From: Enterococcus sp. 4G2_DIV0659
GTDB lineage: Bacteria; Bacillota; Bacilli; Lactobacillales; Enterococcaceae
NCBI RefSeq assembly: GCF_002140715.2
Contig: NZ_NGLE02000001.1
Coordinates: 2,880,001 to 2,944,000 of the forward strand
Reading direction: 5' to 3'
DNA: 64,000 bases
In this document: one piece after another, positions 1-8,685 of the stretch
How positions within the stretch are numbered: position 1 is the first letter of the stretch
Layout: the number at the start of each line of letters is the position of its first letter
Position numbers and translations under genes: made by a program
The notes under the pieces: model-generated
Told to the model about the DNA's origin: nothing
The model's input: only the letters and a program-made list of their open reading frames with translations
The model's database searches: none

Positions 1-159
1 TATTGTTGGATCGAATAAGTCATTGACCATTTGTTTGACGGTATCGATTCTTATTTGAGTGGTACTTAGACGGATAGCCGTATGAGTATTGTCTGTAAAA
101 AGTTCTTCTACCAAATTTTTGGATTCTTGGATACCATGTTCAAAATCAATCAAAGACAT
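1..159 (-). CDS. Partial ORF, runs off the window edge, unknown
   Basis: An open frame begins at an ATG whose complement lies at 157-159 and stays open for 53 codons to base 1. The protein starts MSLIDFEHGIQESKNL and is soluble in character, with no motif I recognise. Its ATG lies inside the last codons of the signal-peptide ORF at 150-284, in another frame, so the two are either translationally coupled or are halves of one gene broken by an indel. No ribosome binding site of its own is obvious, which favours the broken-gene reading. I do not assign a function. Confidence 0.4.
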   Translation of the reverse strand, partial: MSLIDFEHGIQESKNLVEELFTDNTHTAIRLSTTQIRIDTVKQMVNDLFDPTI

Positions 160-284
160 ACCTGTTTAACAACAACAGGTGTTGGTGTTAGCCGATTGCT
201 TGCAGCATCGATTGAGCTTGTTTTACTTAAAAAGAATAGGCTTATACCAATTAATAAACAACTTAATAAATACCTTTTTTTCAT
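150..284 (-). CDS. Short secreted peptide ORF, possibly the 5' part of a frameshifted gene
   Basis: A 44-codon ORF starts at ATG 284, seven bases after a strong AAAGGAG site. It encodes MKKRYLLSCLLIGISLFFLS followed by KTSSIDAASN, a typical signal peptide with a positive N-terminus, a hydrophobic core and an Ala-rich cleavage region. Only about 15 residues follow before a TGA. The next frame opens at 159 and continues out of the window. A signal peptide with almost no mature part, followed at once by an open shifted frame, suggests one secreted protein interrupted by a frameshift. A genuine short peptide is possible but less likely. Confidence 0.5.
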   Translation of the reverse strand: MKKRYLLSCLLIGISLFFLSKTSSIDAASNRLTPTPVVVKQVCL

Positions 285-465
285 GATTTTCTCCTTTATC
301 AACTAATAGTAAATAGACTTCTTATAATTATGGTTCATTATTTTATTGTTTGAAAATCCGATGTTGAATGTTTATTTAGTCAGATATGTATAAAATAGTT
401 ACACAAAGTGTTTATTTCTAAAGAATCAGTAGTGACTGAGATTAAAAATAAGAAGACGCAAAAGG

Positions 466-504
466 GGGACTGCATGATTACTCTCCGAGTGATCGTGCAG
501 TCCC
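466..504 (-). terminator. Strong hairpin terminator downstream of the Nudix gene
   Basis: An 18-bp nearly perfect stem (GGGACTGCA... paired with ...TGCAGTCCC) closes on a 3-base TCC loop. On the minus strand it is followed by CCTTTTGCG and lies about 70 bases past the Nudix stop codon. On the plus strand it is followed by TTAAAA, so it may work in both directions. Confidence 0.65.
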
Positions 505-576
505 TTAAAATCCAATAAATAGTTTAGTCAGCAAAGAACATTAATGGTTATTTATTTCGATATATTCGTTCATTAT

Positions 577-1404
577 TTAATTTTCTTCAGATTTTAACTG
601 ATAAATTTTAGATGGTCGTCCAATCCCTACAGGACGTTCTCCAATTTCTTTAAAATGATGAAGCATTGCTTTTTTAAAATTAGAGTGATCGATCGTTTTG
701 TAATCAGCGCCAGAAAATTTAGCAAACACTTTACGAGCTTCTGTGATAGTGAAATCTTTCCCCAAAACTTGCAGAACTTGAGGATCGTGCTCCATTTTGT
801 TTGTTACACGATTAAAGGCTTTTAAAATGATTTCACTATGGTCAAAAGCTAAAGTGTCTTTTCCAGTCGAATGTCCTGTTTTTAAATCCAAGATAATTTC
901 TACATCACCATTTATTAAAGAAAGAAGATTTTCTTTTCGTTCCATTGTAAACCAGCGAACTTCTTTTGCATCATCTCCTGCGATCAAAGGTTCTTCACCG
1001 ATAAATGCTAAATAACTAATGGTAACGACCCAGCCTCGAGGGTCACGATCTGGTCTACTGAAACTATGAAGTTGTTCGATATTATCCTTAGAAATGATTA
1101 CACCCGTTTCTTCTTTTGTCTCACGTAGCACGCTTTCACCTGTGGATTCATTTCTATTGACGAATCCACCAGGTAACGCCCAAGAATTTCTGTAAGGATG
1201 TCCTTTTCTTTTTATTAATAGTATTTTTAGTTGATCTTCTTCTTTGTTATAACACATCAAAACAATATCCACAGTCAGAGAAGGTTTTTCGTATTCAGGA
1301 AGTTCTTGTTGATGATACCAGTTTAGAAAGTCAGTTTCATCGGCTTGTTGTTCGTAGTATTGCTTTTCTTCTTCCTTTGAACTAAAGTATGTCAAGTTGT
1401 TCAT
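577..1404 (-). CDS. Nudix hydrolase with C-terminal winged helix, NrtR-like
   Basis: The 275-aa protein has a complete Nudix box at residues 80-102 (G80, E86, R94, E95, E98, E99, G101). The ~75-residue C-terminal part (LTITEARKVFAKFSG-like, ending GRPSKIYQL) resembles the winged helix that NrtR-type Nudix regulators use to bind DNA. NrtR proteins sense ADP-ribose and control NAD salvage or sugar genes. The Nudix box here keeps its catalytic residues, so it may still be an enzyme rather than a pure sensor. It is divergent from bioY, with a shared 220-bp spacer, and is closed by the hairpin at 466-504. The target is not shown by the sequence; a role in NAD or pentose control is inferred from the family. 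Confidence 0.8.
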   Translation of the reverse strand: MNNLTYFSSKEEEKQYYEQQADETDFLNWYHQQELPEYEKPSLTVDIVLMCYNKEEDQLKILLIKRKGHPYRNSWALPGGFVNRNESTGESVLRETKEETGVIISKDNIEQLHSFSRPDRDPRGWVVTISYLAFIGEEPLIAGDDAKEVRWFTMERKENLLSLINGDVEIILDLKTGHSTGKDTLAFDHSEIILKAFNRVTNKMEHDPQVLQVLGKDFTITEARKVFAKFSGADYKTIDHSNFKKAMLHHFKEIGERPVGIGRPSKIYQLKSEEN

Positions 1405-1545
1405 CCTCTCTAAATTAGATAAAAGTAATTTTTACTTTATTGTATCATTATCATCAGGAAAAACAACTAAAGACGTGTTTTTATTTTAATAAAAATCGGT
1501 GGACACTTAAATCAAGTTTCATCCTTATTTTATATCTGGAATTTT

Positions 1546-1575
1546 GGTTAACTTTATTTTTATTTAGGTTGACAA
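1546..1575 (+). promoter_or_regulatory. Candidate BirA operator overlapping the bioY -35 box
   Basis: A GTTAAC core at 1547-1552 and GGTTGACAA at 1567-1575 form an imperfect inverted pair about 15 bases apart, close to the Gram-positive BirA operator pattern (TTGTTAAC and GTTAACAA half-sites). The right half overlaps the TTGACA -35 box of the bioY promoter, so bound BirA would block transcription when biotin is plentiful. The left half-site does not match the consensus fully. Confidence 0.45.
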
Positions 1576-1597
1576 AAAGACGTAGAAATAGTATTTT
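1569..1597 (+). promoter_or_regulatory. bioY promoter
   Basis: TTGACA at 1569-1574, a 17-base spacer and TATTTT at 1592-1597, placed about 30 bases before the bioY start. Confidence 0.55.
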
Positions 1598-1625
1598 AAA
1601 TGTATCAATGGTGGGGAGGGAACAA

Positions 1626-2171
1626 ATGAAGACAACAGATATCACGAAAATTGCTCTTATGGTCAGTATCATTATTATTTTAGGTTTTTTTCCACCGATT
1701 CCAATTAGTTTATTACCAGTGCCGATTGTCATTCAAAATGCTGGTTTTATGCTTAGCGGGCTACTTCTTGGAAAGAAAAATGGAACAATTGCTACACTAC
1801 TTTTTCTAGTTCTAGTTGGGATAGGATTTCCGATTTTGGCTGGTGGAAGAGGAGGTTTGGTTGTTTTTTTCGGTATTACTGCGGGGTATCTTTTGGCGTA
1901 TCCTTTTGCAACATTCTTTATTGGCTGGATGACTCAAAAGTTCAATCCGAATAATCAAAATGTTGCTTATGCATTTGGAATTACTGTTCTTTTCGGTGCG
2001 CTGTTTATTGACTTTTTTGGAGCCCTTGGTATCAGTCTTTTATCAGATGTGTCACTATCAAAAAGTTTGCTGGGCACTCTAGCTTTTATTCCTGGAGATA
2101 TTATTAAAGCACTTTTGACAGCTATTATAGCAAAAAGAATCTCAAAAGCACTTTCAAAAAGGGGCGACTAG
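1626..2171 (+). CDS. bioY: BioY, biotin-specific S component of an ECF transporter
   Basis: The 181-aa protein is almost entirely hydrophobic, with about six membrane helices, and carries the BioY signature region GGRGGLVVFFGITAGYLLAYP near residues 75-95. BioY binds biotin and works with the shared ECF energising module EcfA1A2T, which is not in this window. The frame is open upstream to 1440, but ATG 1626 is preceded by GGGGAGGG at the right distance and gives the normal family length; the longer version would add an unrelated basic leader. The upstream GTTAAC/GGTTGACAA pair suggests BirA control. Confidence 0.9.
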   Translation: MKTTDITKIALMVSIIIILGFFPPIPISLLPVPIVIQNAGFMLSGLLLGKKNGTIATLLFLVLVGIGFPILAGGRGGLVVFFGITAGYLLAYPFATFFIGWMTQKFNPNNQNVAYAFGITVLFGALFIDFFGALGISLLSDVSLSKSLLGTLAFIPGDIIKALLTAIIAKRISKALSKRGD

Positions 2172-2172
2172 T

Positions 2173-2493
2173 GTGGTAAAAATAGTTGGTTCAATGGTAG
2201 ATAATGAAGGTAGATGTATTCATTATGATTCTCAAGTTGATGTGGTTGCTAACAAATGTTCCTTTTGCAAAAAGTATTATGCTTGTTTCCGTTGTCATGA
2301 TGAACACGAAAACCATTCGTTTTTATCCTGGCCAATTTCAAAAAATCCAGATGAGAAAATAGTTGTTTGTGGAAGTTGCCATTATGAGATGACTTATAGC
2401 GAATATAGTACGAATAGATGCTTAAATTGTGGTCATTTATTTAACAAAAATTGCTCAATACACCAGCGTATATACTTTGAAATAAATGATTAA
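2173..2493 (+). CDS. CHY zinc-finger protein
   Basis: A 106-aa protein rich in Cys/His pairs: CIHY near residue 15, CSFC, CFRCHDEHENH, CGSCHYEM and CLNCG. This spacing fits the CHY zinc-finger family, in which bound zinc ions give a compact fold; bacterial members have no well-defined role. The GTG at 2173 follows the bioY stop by one base and uses the AAAAAGGGG sequence at the end of bioY as its ribosome site, so the two are probably cotranscribed. An ATG 21 bases further in is a weaker alternative. A strong hairpin follows at 2535. Confidence 0.8.
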   Translation: MVKIVGSMVDNEGRCIHYDSQVDVVANKCSFCKKYYACFRCHDEHENHSFLSWPISKNPDEKIVVCGSCHYEMTYSEYSTNRCLNCGHLFNKNCSIHQRIYFEIND

Positions 2494-2806
2494 TTACATT
2501 ACTGTACTTGATAGTTTTATATTTTTACAAACTGAAAGATATAACTTGAATCTCTAGTTGGAGACGAAGTTATATCTTTTTTAATTATCTTAAAATAACA
2601 ACTATTCTTTTAAAAATTACTATGAAATAAGTAAAAAATGCGATGAAAATGCATAGACGACAAAAAATAAATGCATTAAGATAAAAAAAGGTTAAATAAC
2701 ATCGTGGTATGTATTTACAAAAGGAAATGTTTTTCCTCCTTTTGGAATTCAATATAGAAGTAACCCGTTGTTAAGGAAAAGAGAAAACAGGAATAGGAGT
2801 TTTGCA
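2494..2806. other. Gene-free spacer
   Basis: It holds the terminator at 2535-2582 and then about 200 bases of AT-rich sequence leading to the surface-protein gene. A short AAAAGGA/TCCTTTT inverted repeat is present near 2721-2746. I find no convincing -35/-10 pair and no further ORF. Confidence 0.5.
2535..2582 (+). terminator. Intrinsic terminator after bioY-CHY unit
   Basis: A 13-bp stem AAAGATATAACTT/AAGTTATATCTTT with an inner TCTC/GAGA stem, followed by a T run. Confidence 0.8.
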
Positions 2807-5554
2807 ATGAAAAAAGGAATGATCAGAAGCAAGCAATTTTTTTTAATTAGTTTCCTCTTTGTTGTGGGAATATTTTTTACTAGTATATCTAGTTCACAAA
2901 TCAAAGCAAAAAAAGATGAGACAAAAGGAGTATCTAATAGAAATCTATCGTCTTATGTGACGGAAGAAGAATGGATGCCGATTACGAAATATGAGTTTTC
3001 TAAAGTTCGTGTAGGTCTGGATCAATTTTTGGCATTTAATTTTGGGGGAAGTAAAGACGTTGAACTAGGGAATCTTCCCTATACTACAGAACAGTTAAAT
3101 GAGGACAATTTAACTCCTATACTGACACCAACTTTTTACTATTTAGATGGAGAAAAATATATTTCTACTATTTTTGATGTTGGAGTTCCGGGAGATTTTG
3201 ATGATGGTAGACCTGGGTCAAGTAGTGGATTAATTATAATGGATAATGAATTTACCCATGAATTTGGAAATCTTTATGGTAATTATGATCCGTCAATTGT
3301 TTTCAAGAATTTTAAACAATATAAGAAAAATGGAAGTAATGGCAGTCTATCTTTAAAAAATGTTTTTGAATTGGAATCGTCCAATGATCCATCCTATCAT
3401 TTGAAAATAACGCAAACGATGGAATACGTTAGTGATGACGGCCGGGTACTGGTTACGTATGAATATCAAAACTTATCTACAGAAACGATAACAGATTATG
3501 CATTTGGTTCTTTGTTAGATACAAAATTAGGTGAAGACGATGATGTTAATATCTACTATATCGGGAAAAAACGTGGTTTATATATTGAAAATGAAGGGTA
3601 TAGACTAGATTTTCGTTTTGATATGCCAAATGGCGCAGCAAACTGGCAAGGAACAGATTATGCTGGTGGTGGAGCTTTTGCGAACAATTTTATTAGTGTT
3701 GACGATACTGGTCAAGAACAATTGGGCGAAGATCAAGCAGCTGAAGGCATGGTTGCTGAGGTGCAAGGTGACTCAGCAATCATTTTCAAAACCAAACCAG
3801 TTACGTTAAAAACAGGAGAATCAACGAAATTAGCCTACGGTGTTTCGGTATCAGCAATGGATCTGGCACCAAAAATAACAAGTAAAAATGAAAATGGCAC
3901 GTATTTTGGCGGCAATGTCACCGTGGAAGGTACGTGGCAAGATATAGATAGTAATTCGGCTGATTTATACGCCAAAATAAATGGCAAAACACCAATTAAA
4001 CTTAATAAAGATAAACTAATGAATGACCCTAAAAATACCGTACACGATTGGGCATTTGAAATACCAGAAGCAGAATTATCTCAAACAGAGGACAATCAAA
4101 TTACGATTTATCTTTTTGATAGTGATAATAATCGCTCCAACGAAGAAGTATTCACACTGAAAGACAATCGCAAACCTATATTGACATTAGTTGAAACAAC
4201 AGGAACAATTGATGGTGTTAGTGATTTTGAAGGAACACTAAAATGGAGTGATGAGGACACAGATGAATTAGCCATCTATTACTCTATCGATGGTGGTGCT
4301 AAACAATTATTAAGTAAGGTAATGAATACCGATAAAGGAGTCGAACAAACTTTAGCATATAAAATCCCAAGTTTAGTATTAGCTGGGACAAAGCCAATGT
4401 ATAAAGTAGAATTTTGGATAGAAGATAATAACAAAACTTCTGATAGTAAAGAATTGACTCTAATCAAAAATAATCAACCAAGTATACAAGCAGATTTTTC
4501 TGTTGAAAAGACTGAAATCTTTGAAACAGAATCGAATTCATATCAAGCTACAATCATCAATAATGCACAAGAACCTTCTGAATGGACGGATGTTGTATAC
4601 GAGACTGATGCTTTTCCAAAAAATGTTATTGTCGATAAGACTACAGTGAAGGTAAATGGTGCACTTGTTCCAGAAGCACAAATCAGCTTTGAAACGGATA
4701 GAAAACTAAAAGTAGCTCTTGGAAAAATAACACCAAAAACGGTTACTAAAATCACATACGACGTACATTCTTTAGTTGCGGAACCACCTATAACAGAGGC
4801 AATAATCGTAAATCAAACGTACAAAGTAAGTGGAAAAACGCATAGTGAAACGGTGGTTGAAAAAACATCTATGGTTCAAACATTTACAATTAAGCCGCAA
4901 GAACCTAAAATCAATGTTCTGTATTTAGAAGATGGCAATGAAGCACATGAATTAGCAACAGAACCAATAAAAGAAGGTAAAATGGGAGAAACAATCGCTT
5001 TAAGTCCAAAAATAATTGATGGGTATAGGGTATCCAGAATTACGGTGGATGGTATGGAGCAGCTTCCTTTACCCGAAACAATAACTGTAGAATTTGGAAA
5101 AGATAAAGAGGTAATTTTCTACTATGAAGGAAAGTTAGAATTTAAATCAGCTCCGACTCTATTAGATTTTGGTACTCAAACGGGGAATGTTCACGGAATG
5201 ACAGTGGATAGTCCAGAAGTGGTTGGTTCACCTTTAGTGATTTCAGATACACGAGCTACGAAGCAAAGATGGTCGCTTAAAGCCAAAATCACTGAACCGC
5301 TGACTAGTCTTGAAAATGACCAAGTAATTTTGACAGATGTAATTAAGTATAAAAATTCAACAGAAGATATTCTGCTAACAGATGCAGATAGTGTTATATT
5401 TAGTCATGAGAATAAAGTTTCAGGAGCTTATGATATTACCGCCAACCATTGGAATAAAGGCGAAGGATTCTTAATGGAGTTTCCACCTGGCTCAATCAAA
5501 GCTTTAGGAAAGTATCATGCTGTAATGACAATTACGTTGGAAAATGCCAAGTAA
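2807..5554 (+). CDS. Large secreted WxL-domain surface protein with MucBP-like module
   Basis: The 915-aa protein starts at ATG 2807, seven bases after ATAGGAGT; the frame is open from a TTG at 2768 but that would add a charged leader before the signal peptide. A signal peptide covers residues 1-33. The middle is made of beta-rich, low-Cys extracellular repeats, including a bacterial Ig-like stretch (APKITSKNENGTYFGGNVTV). Residues about 700-775 resemble a MucBP module (VLYLEDGN ... VIFYYEG). The last 140 residues resemble a WxL domain, which binds peptidoglycan non-covalently: RWSL near 821-824 is the first WxL motif, but the usual second WxL near the end is degenerate (MTITLENAK). There is no LPXTG. 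Unlike most WxL proteins it stands alone, without the DUF916/LPXTG partner genes. An adhesin or host/biofilm role is inferred. Confidence 0.75.
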   Translation: MKKGMIRSKQFFLISFLFVVGIFFTSISSSQIKAKKDETKGVSNRNLSSYVTEEEWMPITKYEFSKVRVGLDQFLAFNFGGSKDVELGNLPYTTEQLNEDNLTPILTPTFYYLDGEKYISTIFDVGVPGDFDDGRPGSSSGLIIMDNEFTHEFGNLYGNYDPSIVFKNFKQYKKNGSNGSLSLKNVFELESSNDPSYHLKITQTMEYVSDDGRVLVTYEYQNLSTETITDYAFGSLLDTKLGEDDDVNIYYIGKKRGLYIENEGYRLDFRFDMPNGAANWQGTDYAGGGAFANNFISVDDTGQEQLGEDQAAEGMVAEVQGDSAIIFKTKPVTLKTGESTKLAYGVSVSAMDLAPKITSKNENGTYFGGNVTVEGTWQDIDSNSADLYAKINGKTPIKLNKDKLMNDPKNTVHDWAFEIPEAELSQTEDNQITIYLFDSDNNRSNEEVFTLKDNRKPILTLVETTGTIDGVSDFEGTLKWSDEDTDELAIYYSIDGGAKQLLSKVMNTDKGVEQTLAYKIPSLVLAGTKPMYKVEFWIEDNNKTSDSKELTLIKNNQPSIQADFSVEKTEIFETESNSYQATIINNAQEPSEWTDVVYETDAFPKNVIVDKTTVKVNGALVPEAQISFETDRKLKVALGKITPKTVTKITYDVHSLVAEPPITEAIIVNQTYKVSGKTHSETVVEKTSMVQTFTIKPQEPKINVLYLEDGNEAHELATEPIKEGKMGETIALSPKIIDGYRVSRITVDGMEQLPLPETITVEFGKDKEVIFYYEGKLEFKSAPTLLDFGTQTGNVHGMTVDSPEVVGSPLVISDTRATKQRWSLKAKITEPLTSLENDQVILTDVIKYKNSTEDILLTDADSVIFSHENKVSGAYDITANHWNKGEGFLMEFPPGSIKALGKYHAVMTITLENAK

Positions 5555-5565
5555 ATAGCAAAACA

Positions 5566-5609
5566 AAAAAGTTTCCCGCTGATTTTTTAAAATTAGTGGG
5601 AAACTTTTT
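5566..5609. terminator. Bidirectional terminator between convergent genes
   Basis: Stem AAAAAGTTTCCC...GGGAAACTTTTT with an AAAATTAG-containing inner part serves the surface-protein gene on the plus strand and telA on the minus strand. Confidence 0.85.
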
Positions 5610-5623
5610 ATTTTTACAATTAT

Positions 5624-6811
5624 TTATTGTGTCAATTCCAATAATTTGTTTTTTAAATCTTCTTCCATGTGACCGAGTTCGATCTCGGCTGCACGGCGTT
5701 TTTCTTTTCCTTCTTGTTGGATACGTAGTGTTTCTTGGATCGTTTCGACTAAGTCATTTTGCGTTTTTTGTAATGTTTCTATATCCACAATGCCACGTTC
5801 ATTTTCTTTAGCAGTTTCAATTGCAGAAATTTTAAGCATTTCAGAATTTTTCTTCAACAAATCATTTGTTGTTTCAGATACTTGGCGTTGTGCAGTAACA
5901 GCATCTTTTTGACGTAAAAGGGTTAAAGCAATCACTACTTGGTTTTTCCAAAGTGGAATTGCAGTGTTGATAGATGCTTGGATTTTCTCAGCTAGCGCTT
6001 GGTTTGTATTTTGGATCAAACGAATTTGTGGTGCTTGCTGAATCGTAATTTGACGTGCTAAACGTAAATCATGAGTGCGTTTGTCTAAACGATCTAAAAA
6101 CTGCGTGTAATCGTTAGCGATTTGGACATCCATTTGATCGCCAGTTTCTTCTGCTTTTTGCATTGCTTCAGGGATGATTTTTGTTTGAAGCTCTTCAATC
6201 TTTAATTCGCCAGCAGCAATATAGATATTTAAGGCATCAAAATAGTCTTTATTCTTATTATAAAGCTGTTCAAGCATCAAATTGTCTTTTAGAAGTCCAT
6301 TTTTTTCTTTGTCTAATTTTACAGCAATTTTATCGATTTGTGCACCAATTTTTTGGTATTTAGCTGTGATTTCAAAGATAGACTGTTTCACTTTTCCAAA
6401 CATTTTTTGGAAAATATTTCCTTCACCAGCACGTAATTCATCTGGGTTCGCTTCATTTAGTCTGTACATCAGATCGGTTAAAGAATCACCTACAGGTCCA
6501 ATATCTTGAGACTGAACGTGATTTAGCATAGACTGAGAAAATTCTCCCAATTTTGTTTGAGCAGCAGCTCCATAAGTGATCACTGCTTGAGAATCTTGCG
6601 CATCAATTTTAGAAGCCAATTCTCTTGCTTGAGCTTGACGCTCTTCCGGTAATTTATCTACTAATCTAGTAGCAACTTGTTGATCTTGTAAAGCAGAAAT
6701 TTCACTTTGTTGTGTTGCTGTCAGAGAATCAACAGGAGTTGAAAACGGGTTATTCAGCAAATCATCTAAAGTATCGCTGACAGGTGTCACATCTTTTGGC
6801 TTATCTTCCAT
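5624..6811 (-). CDS. telA: TelA-family toxic anion resistance protein
   Basis: The 395-aa protein begins [19 protein letters not shown] at ATG 6811, right after AGGAGGAAATATT; the frame runs open further upstream but through the structured leader. It is mostly alpha-helical with coiled-coil segments and matches the TelA/KlaA family, linked in other bacteria to tellurite and cell-wall-antibiotic tolerance; the molecular activity is unknown. It follows xpaC on the same strand after a 192-bp gap. That gap holds an RNA element also found twice before opuAA, so telA seems to have its own leader-based control inside or behind the xpaC unit. Confidence 0.88.
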   Translation of the reverse strand: MEDKPKDVTPVSDTLDDLLNNPFSTPVDSLTATQQSEISALQDQQVATRLVDKLPEERQAQARELASKIDAQDSQAVITYGAAAQTKLGEFSQSMLNHVQSQDIGPVGDSLTDLMYRLNEANPDELRAGEGNIFQKMFGKVKQSIFEITAKYQKIGAQIDKIAVKLDKEKNGLLKDNLMLEQLYNKNKDYFDALNIYIAAGELKIEELQTKIIPEAMQKAEETGDQMDVQIANDYTQFLDRLDKRTHDLRLARQITIQQAPQIRLIQNTNQALAEKIQASINTAIPLWKNQVVIALTLLRQKDAVTAQRQVSETTNDLLKKNSEMLKISAIETAKENERGIVDIETLQKTQNDLVETIQETLRIQQEGKEKRRAAEIELGHMEEDLKNKLLELTQ

Positions 6812-6830
6812 AATATTTCCTCCTAATTTT

Positions 6831-6945
6831 AAAAGCGAAGTAGGCTCGAACTGCCAAGACAGGAAAATAGGAAAAAATGAATGGGGAGTTCTTAGCCCCA
6901 TTCGATTTTTTATCTTTTTCCCGAGAGGCAAGCCTACGTAGCTAG
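6831..6945 (-). ncRNA. Structured 5' leader RNA, copy 1 (before telA)
   Basis: On the minus strand this stretch folds into a long rod that ends 16-20 bases before the AGGAGG site of telA. Plus-strand pairs: outer stem GTAGGCT 6840-6846 with AGCCTAC 6931-6937; GGAAAA 6862-6867 with TTTTCC 6916-6921; AAAAAAT 6872-6878 with ATTTTTT 6905-6911; apical hairpin GAATGGGG 6879-6886 with CCCCATTC 6896-6903. The same architecture with different paired bases occurs at 63722-63838 and 63849-63945. Unpaired blocks GACAGG, ATAGGAAA and CCCGAGAG are kept. I do not recognise the class; a cis-regulatory role is inferred. Confidence 0.7.
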
Positions 6946-7003
6946 GGTCAATCAGTAACAACATTCCAATGCATATTTTTCAACATGAATAGTTAAAGAA
7001 TCA

Positions 7004-7666
7004 TTAAAAGTTATTCTCATTTTCATTATCTCTTTTTAAACTGTTTTTGGCAACAGAAATTTCAATATCTAAGTCTTCTAAATCGTCAGAAACAAATTGC
7101 TCATAATCTTTTTTTATCAATTTAGAGACTTGGTCAATGATTTGGGCACTTTCTTCGAGTTTTTCATAGGTTTGTTTATTTTTTATTTCATGATCATCAA
7201 TCTCTAAATACTTAGTCGTCAAATCTACCAAATTCGGCAAATGAGTATACAAAAAGTGATTTGCTAAATGCAATTTTTTAGGTTCTTTAACGAGTTCTTT
7301 AAAGAGCGCTTTAGATATTCGTAATGTATCGTTCCGCAAATCAATCGCGCGCAGCTTGGTAGAAGCGTTCATATTTTCTTGCAATTGAACAATTTGTTTT
7401 TTAGTACTATTCATCGTGTCTCGGAAAAAGTCTATTTCCTGATCTGTCATACCCAGCTGTGCATAATGTTCCTCTTTAGTTTTTGTCAGAGTAGGTAATT
7501 GATCTTCTTTTTTTCCAATTTGTTTCTTTTTTCCAGTGAAAATTAATACCAAAAGAATCAAAAGAGCCACGACAATTGCTGGTAAATGTATACCAGTAAT
7601 AAAACGCAGAACGAAACTAGCTAAAAATAAATAAGCAATTATTTGGATAAGTTTTCCTTTTCTCAT
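7004..7666 (-). CDS. xpaC: XpaC-family membrane-anchored protein
   Basis: The 220-aa protein has two adjacent N-terminal membrane helices (about residues 8-27 and 29-46) followed by a charged helical cytoplasmic domain, as in XpaC (described as 5-bromo-4-chloroindolyl phosphate hydrolysis protein). XpaC is routinely encoded next to TelA in Firmicutes, as here. The ATG at 7666 is preceded by CTGGAGGGAAT. The biochemical activity has never been firmly established for the family. Expression together with telA is likely, although the leader RNA separates the two genes. Confidence 0.82.
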   Translation of the reverse strand: MRKGKLIQIIAYLFLASFVLRFITGIHLPAIVVALLILLVLIFTGKKKQIGKKEDQLPTLTKTKEEHYAQLGMTDQEIDFFRDTMNSTKKQIVQLQENMNASTKLRAIDLRNDTLRISKALFKELVKEPKKLHLANHFLYTHLPNLVDLTTKYLEIDDHEIKNKQTYEKLEESAQIIDQVSKLIKKDYEQFVSDDLEDLDIEISVAKNSLKRDNENENNF

Positions 7667-7941
7667 ATAAATTCCCTCCAGTCAATCATTTCCTCGAAAG
7701 TAATTATCCTTCGCTACATAAGTTATTTTAGCACATTCTTGTATATAAAGAATATCAGTCCAAAGGTTGATTTTGATATTTAGAGAAAATGTAAGAATTG
7801 GCCAGTTAAAATAATGTATTTTTACAACTTTAGATGTATAACAGATGCATTTGTTCACAAAAAATTCAAAAGAAAAGTGAGAAAAAAGTAGATTGGTGGG
7901 GTATAATGGAAGATATCTATAAAGATTAAAGGAGAATTACT

Positions 7942-8628
7942 GTGAAAAATATAAAAATCATTAGTATATTATTGATTGGTTTGGTGATCGCTGGTTGTTC
8001 CAGTCGCAAATCTGCTGATGAAGATCCATCTGATTATTTAAAGGAATCCAGCTCGGAAACGATTGAGTCAAGCTCTTATGGTGACGATGAGGTTTTTTAT
8101 GAACCGCGTGATGGGAAATCAGCTGAATCAGTTGATGAGAATAAAGCTGCAATTGAAAATAAAGAGTCAGCCAATCAGTCAAAAGGAAAAATTGAGGTAA
8201 TCAAAACAAGTAACGGAAACTTTAAAGTTGAGATGACAGAAGGCTGGCAGAAAGTTGATGCAAAAGAGTTGAGTGACAATGCTGATATTAGTTTAGAGAA
8301 TAAGTCAAACGATGAATATTACATAGTTTTAAGCGAAGCAAAAAAAGATTTTGAGAATTTCGATACGTTTAAAGAATCAGTAGATTTGTCTGATTTGGGT
8401 GAAAGAACAAATGAGAAGAAAGAATCAGTTGAATATAATGGATTAAAAGGAGAACGTAGGACATTCAATGCAACAAAAGAGGGTGTGGATATCTATTATA
8501 TGTATGATCTAATGGAAGGCAAGGATTATTATTTACAATGTATTAGTTGGACGCTAAATAGCAATAAAGAAAGTTATGAAGCTGACTTAACAAAAATCAT
8601 GAACTCTTTGGCTGAGATGCCCAAGTAA
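7942..8628 (+). CDS. Lipoprotein of unknown function
   Basis: The 228-aa protein starts at a GTG preceded by AAAGGAG and has a lipoprotein signal peptide with lipobox VIAGC and the lipid-carrying Cys at residue 19. A Ser/Glu/Asp-rich low-complexity linker covers about residues 20-80. The C-terminal part (IEVIKTSNGNFKVEMTEGWQ onward) looks like a small alpha/beta domain of the PsbP/YpmB-like kind that starts from FKVEMTEGW; I cannot name it. It is a single-gene unit with TATAAT at 7902-7907 and a hairpin terminator at 8650. Confidence 0.75.
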   Translation: MKNIKIISILLIGLVIAGCSSRKSADEDPSDYLKESSSETIESSSYGDDEVFYEPRDGKSAESVDENKAAIENKESANQSKGKIEVIKTSNGNFKVEMTEGWQKVDAKELSDNADISLENKSNDEYYIVLSEAKKDFENFDTFKESVDLSDLGERTNEKKESVEYNGLKGERRTFNATKEGVDIYYMYDLMEGKDYYLQCISWTLNSNKESYEADLTKIMNSLAEMPK

Positions 8629-8649
8629 TAAAATAGATGATATACTTTG

Positions 8650-8685
8650 GAGAACAAACCTAATTACGTTAGATTTGTTCTCTTT
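8650..8685 (+). terminator. Terminator after the lipoprotein gene
   Basis: GAGAACAAA 8650-8658 pairs with TTTGTTCTC 8674-8682 and a short CTAA/TTAG inner stem; a weak T tract follows. Confidence 0.65.

Noticed and set aside
1440..1625. 62-residue N-terminal extension of BioY
   Set aside because: It contains the promoter and the putative BirA operator; the strong ribosome site lies before ATG 1626.
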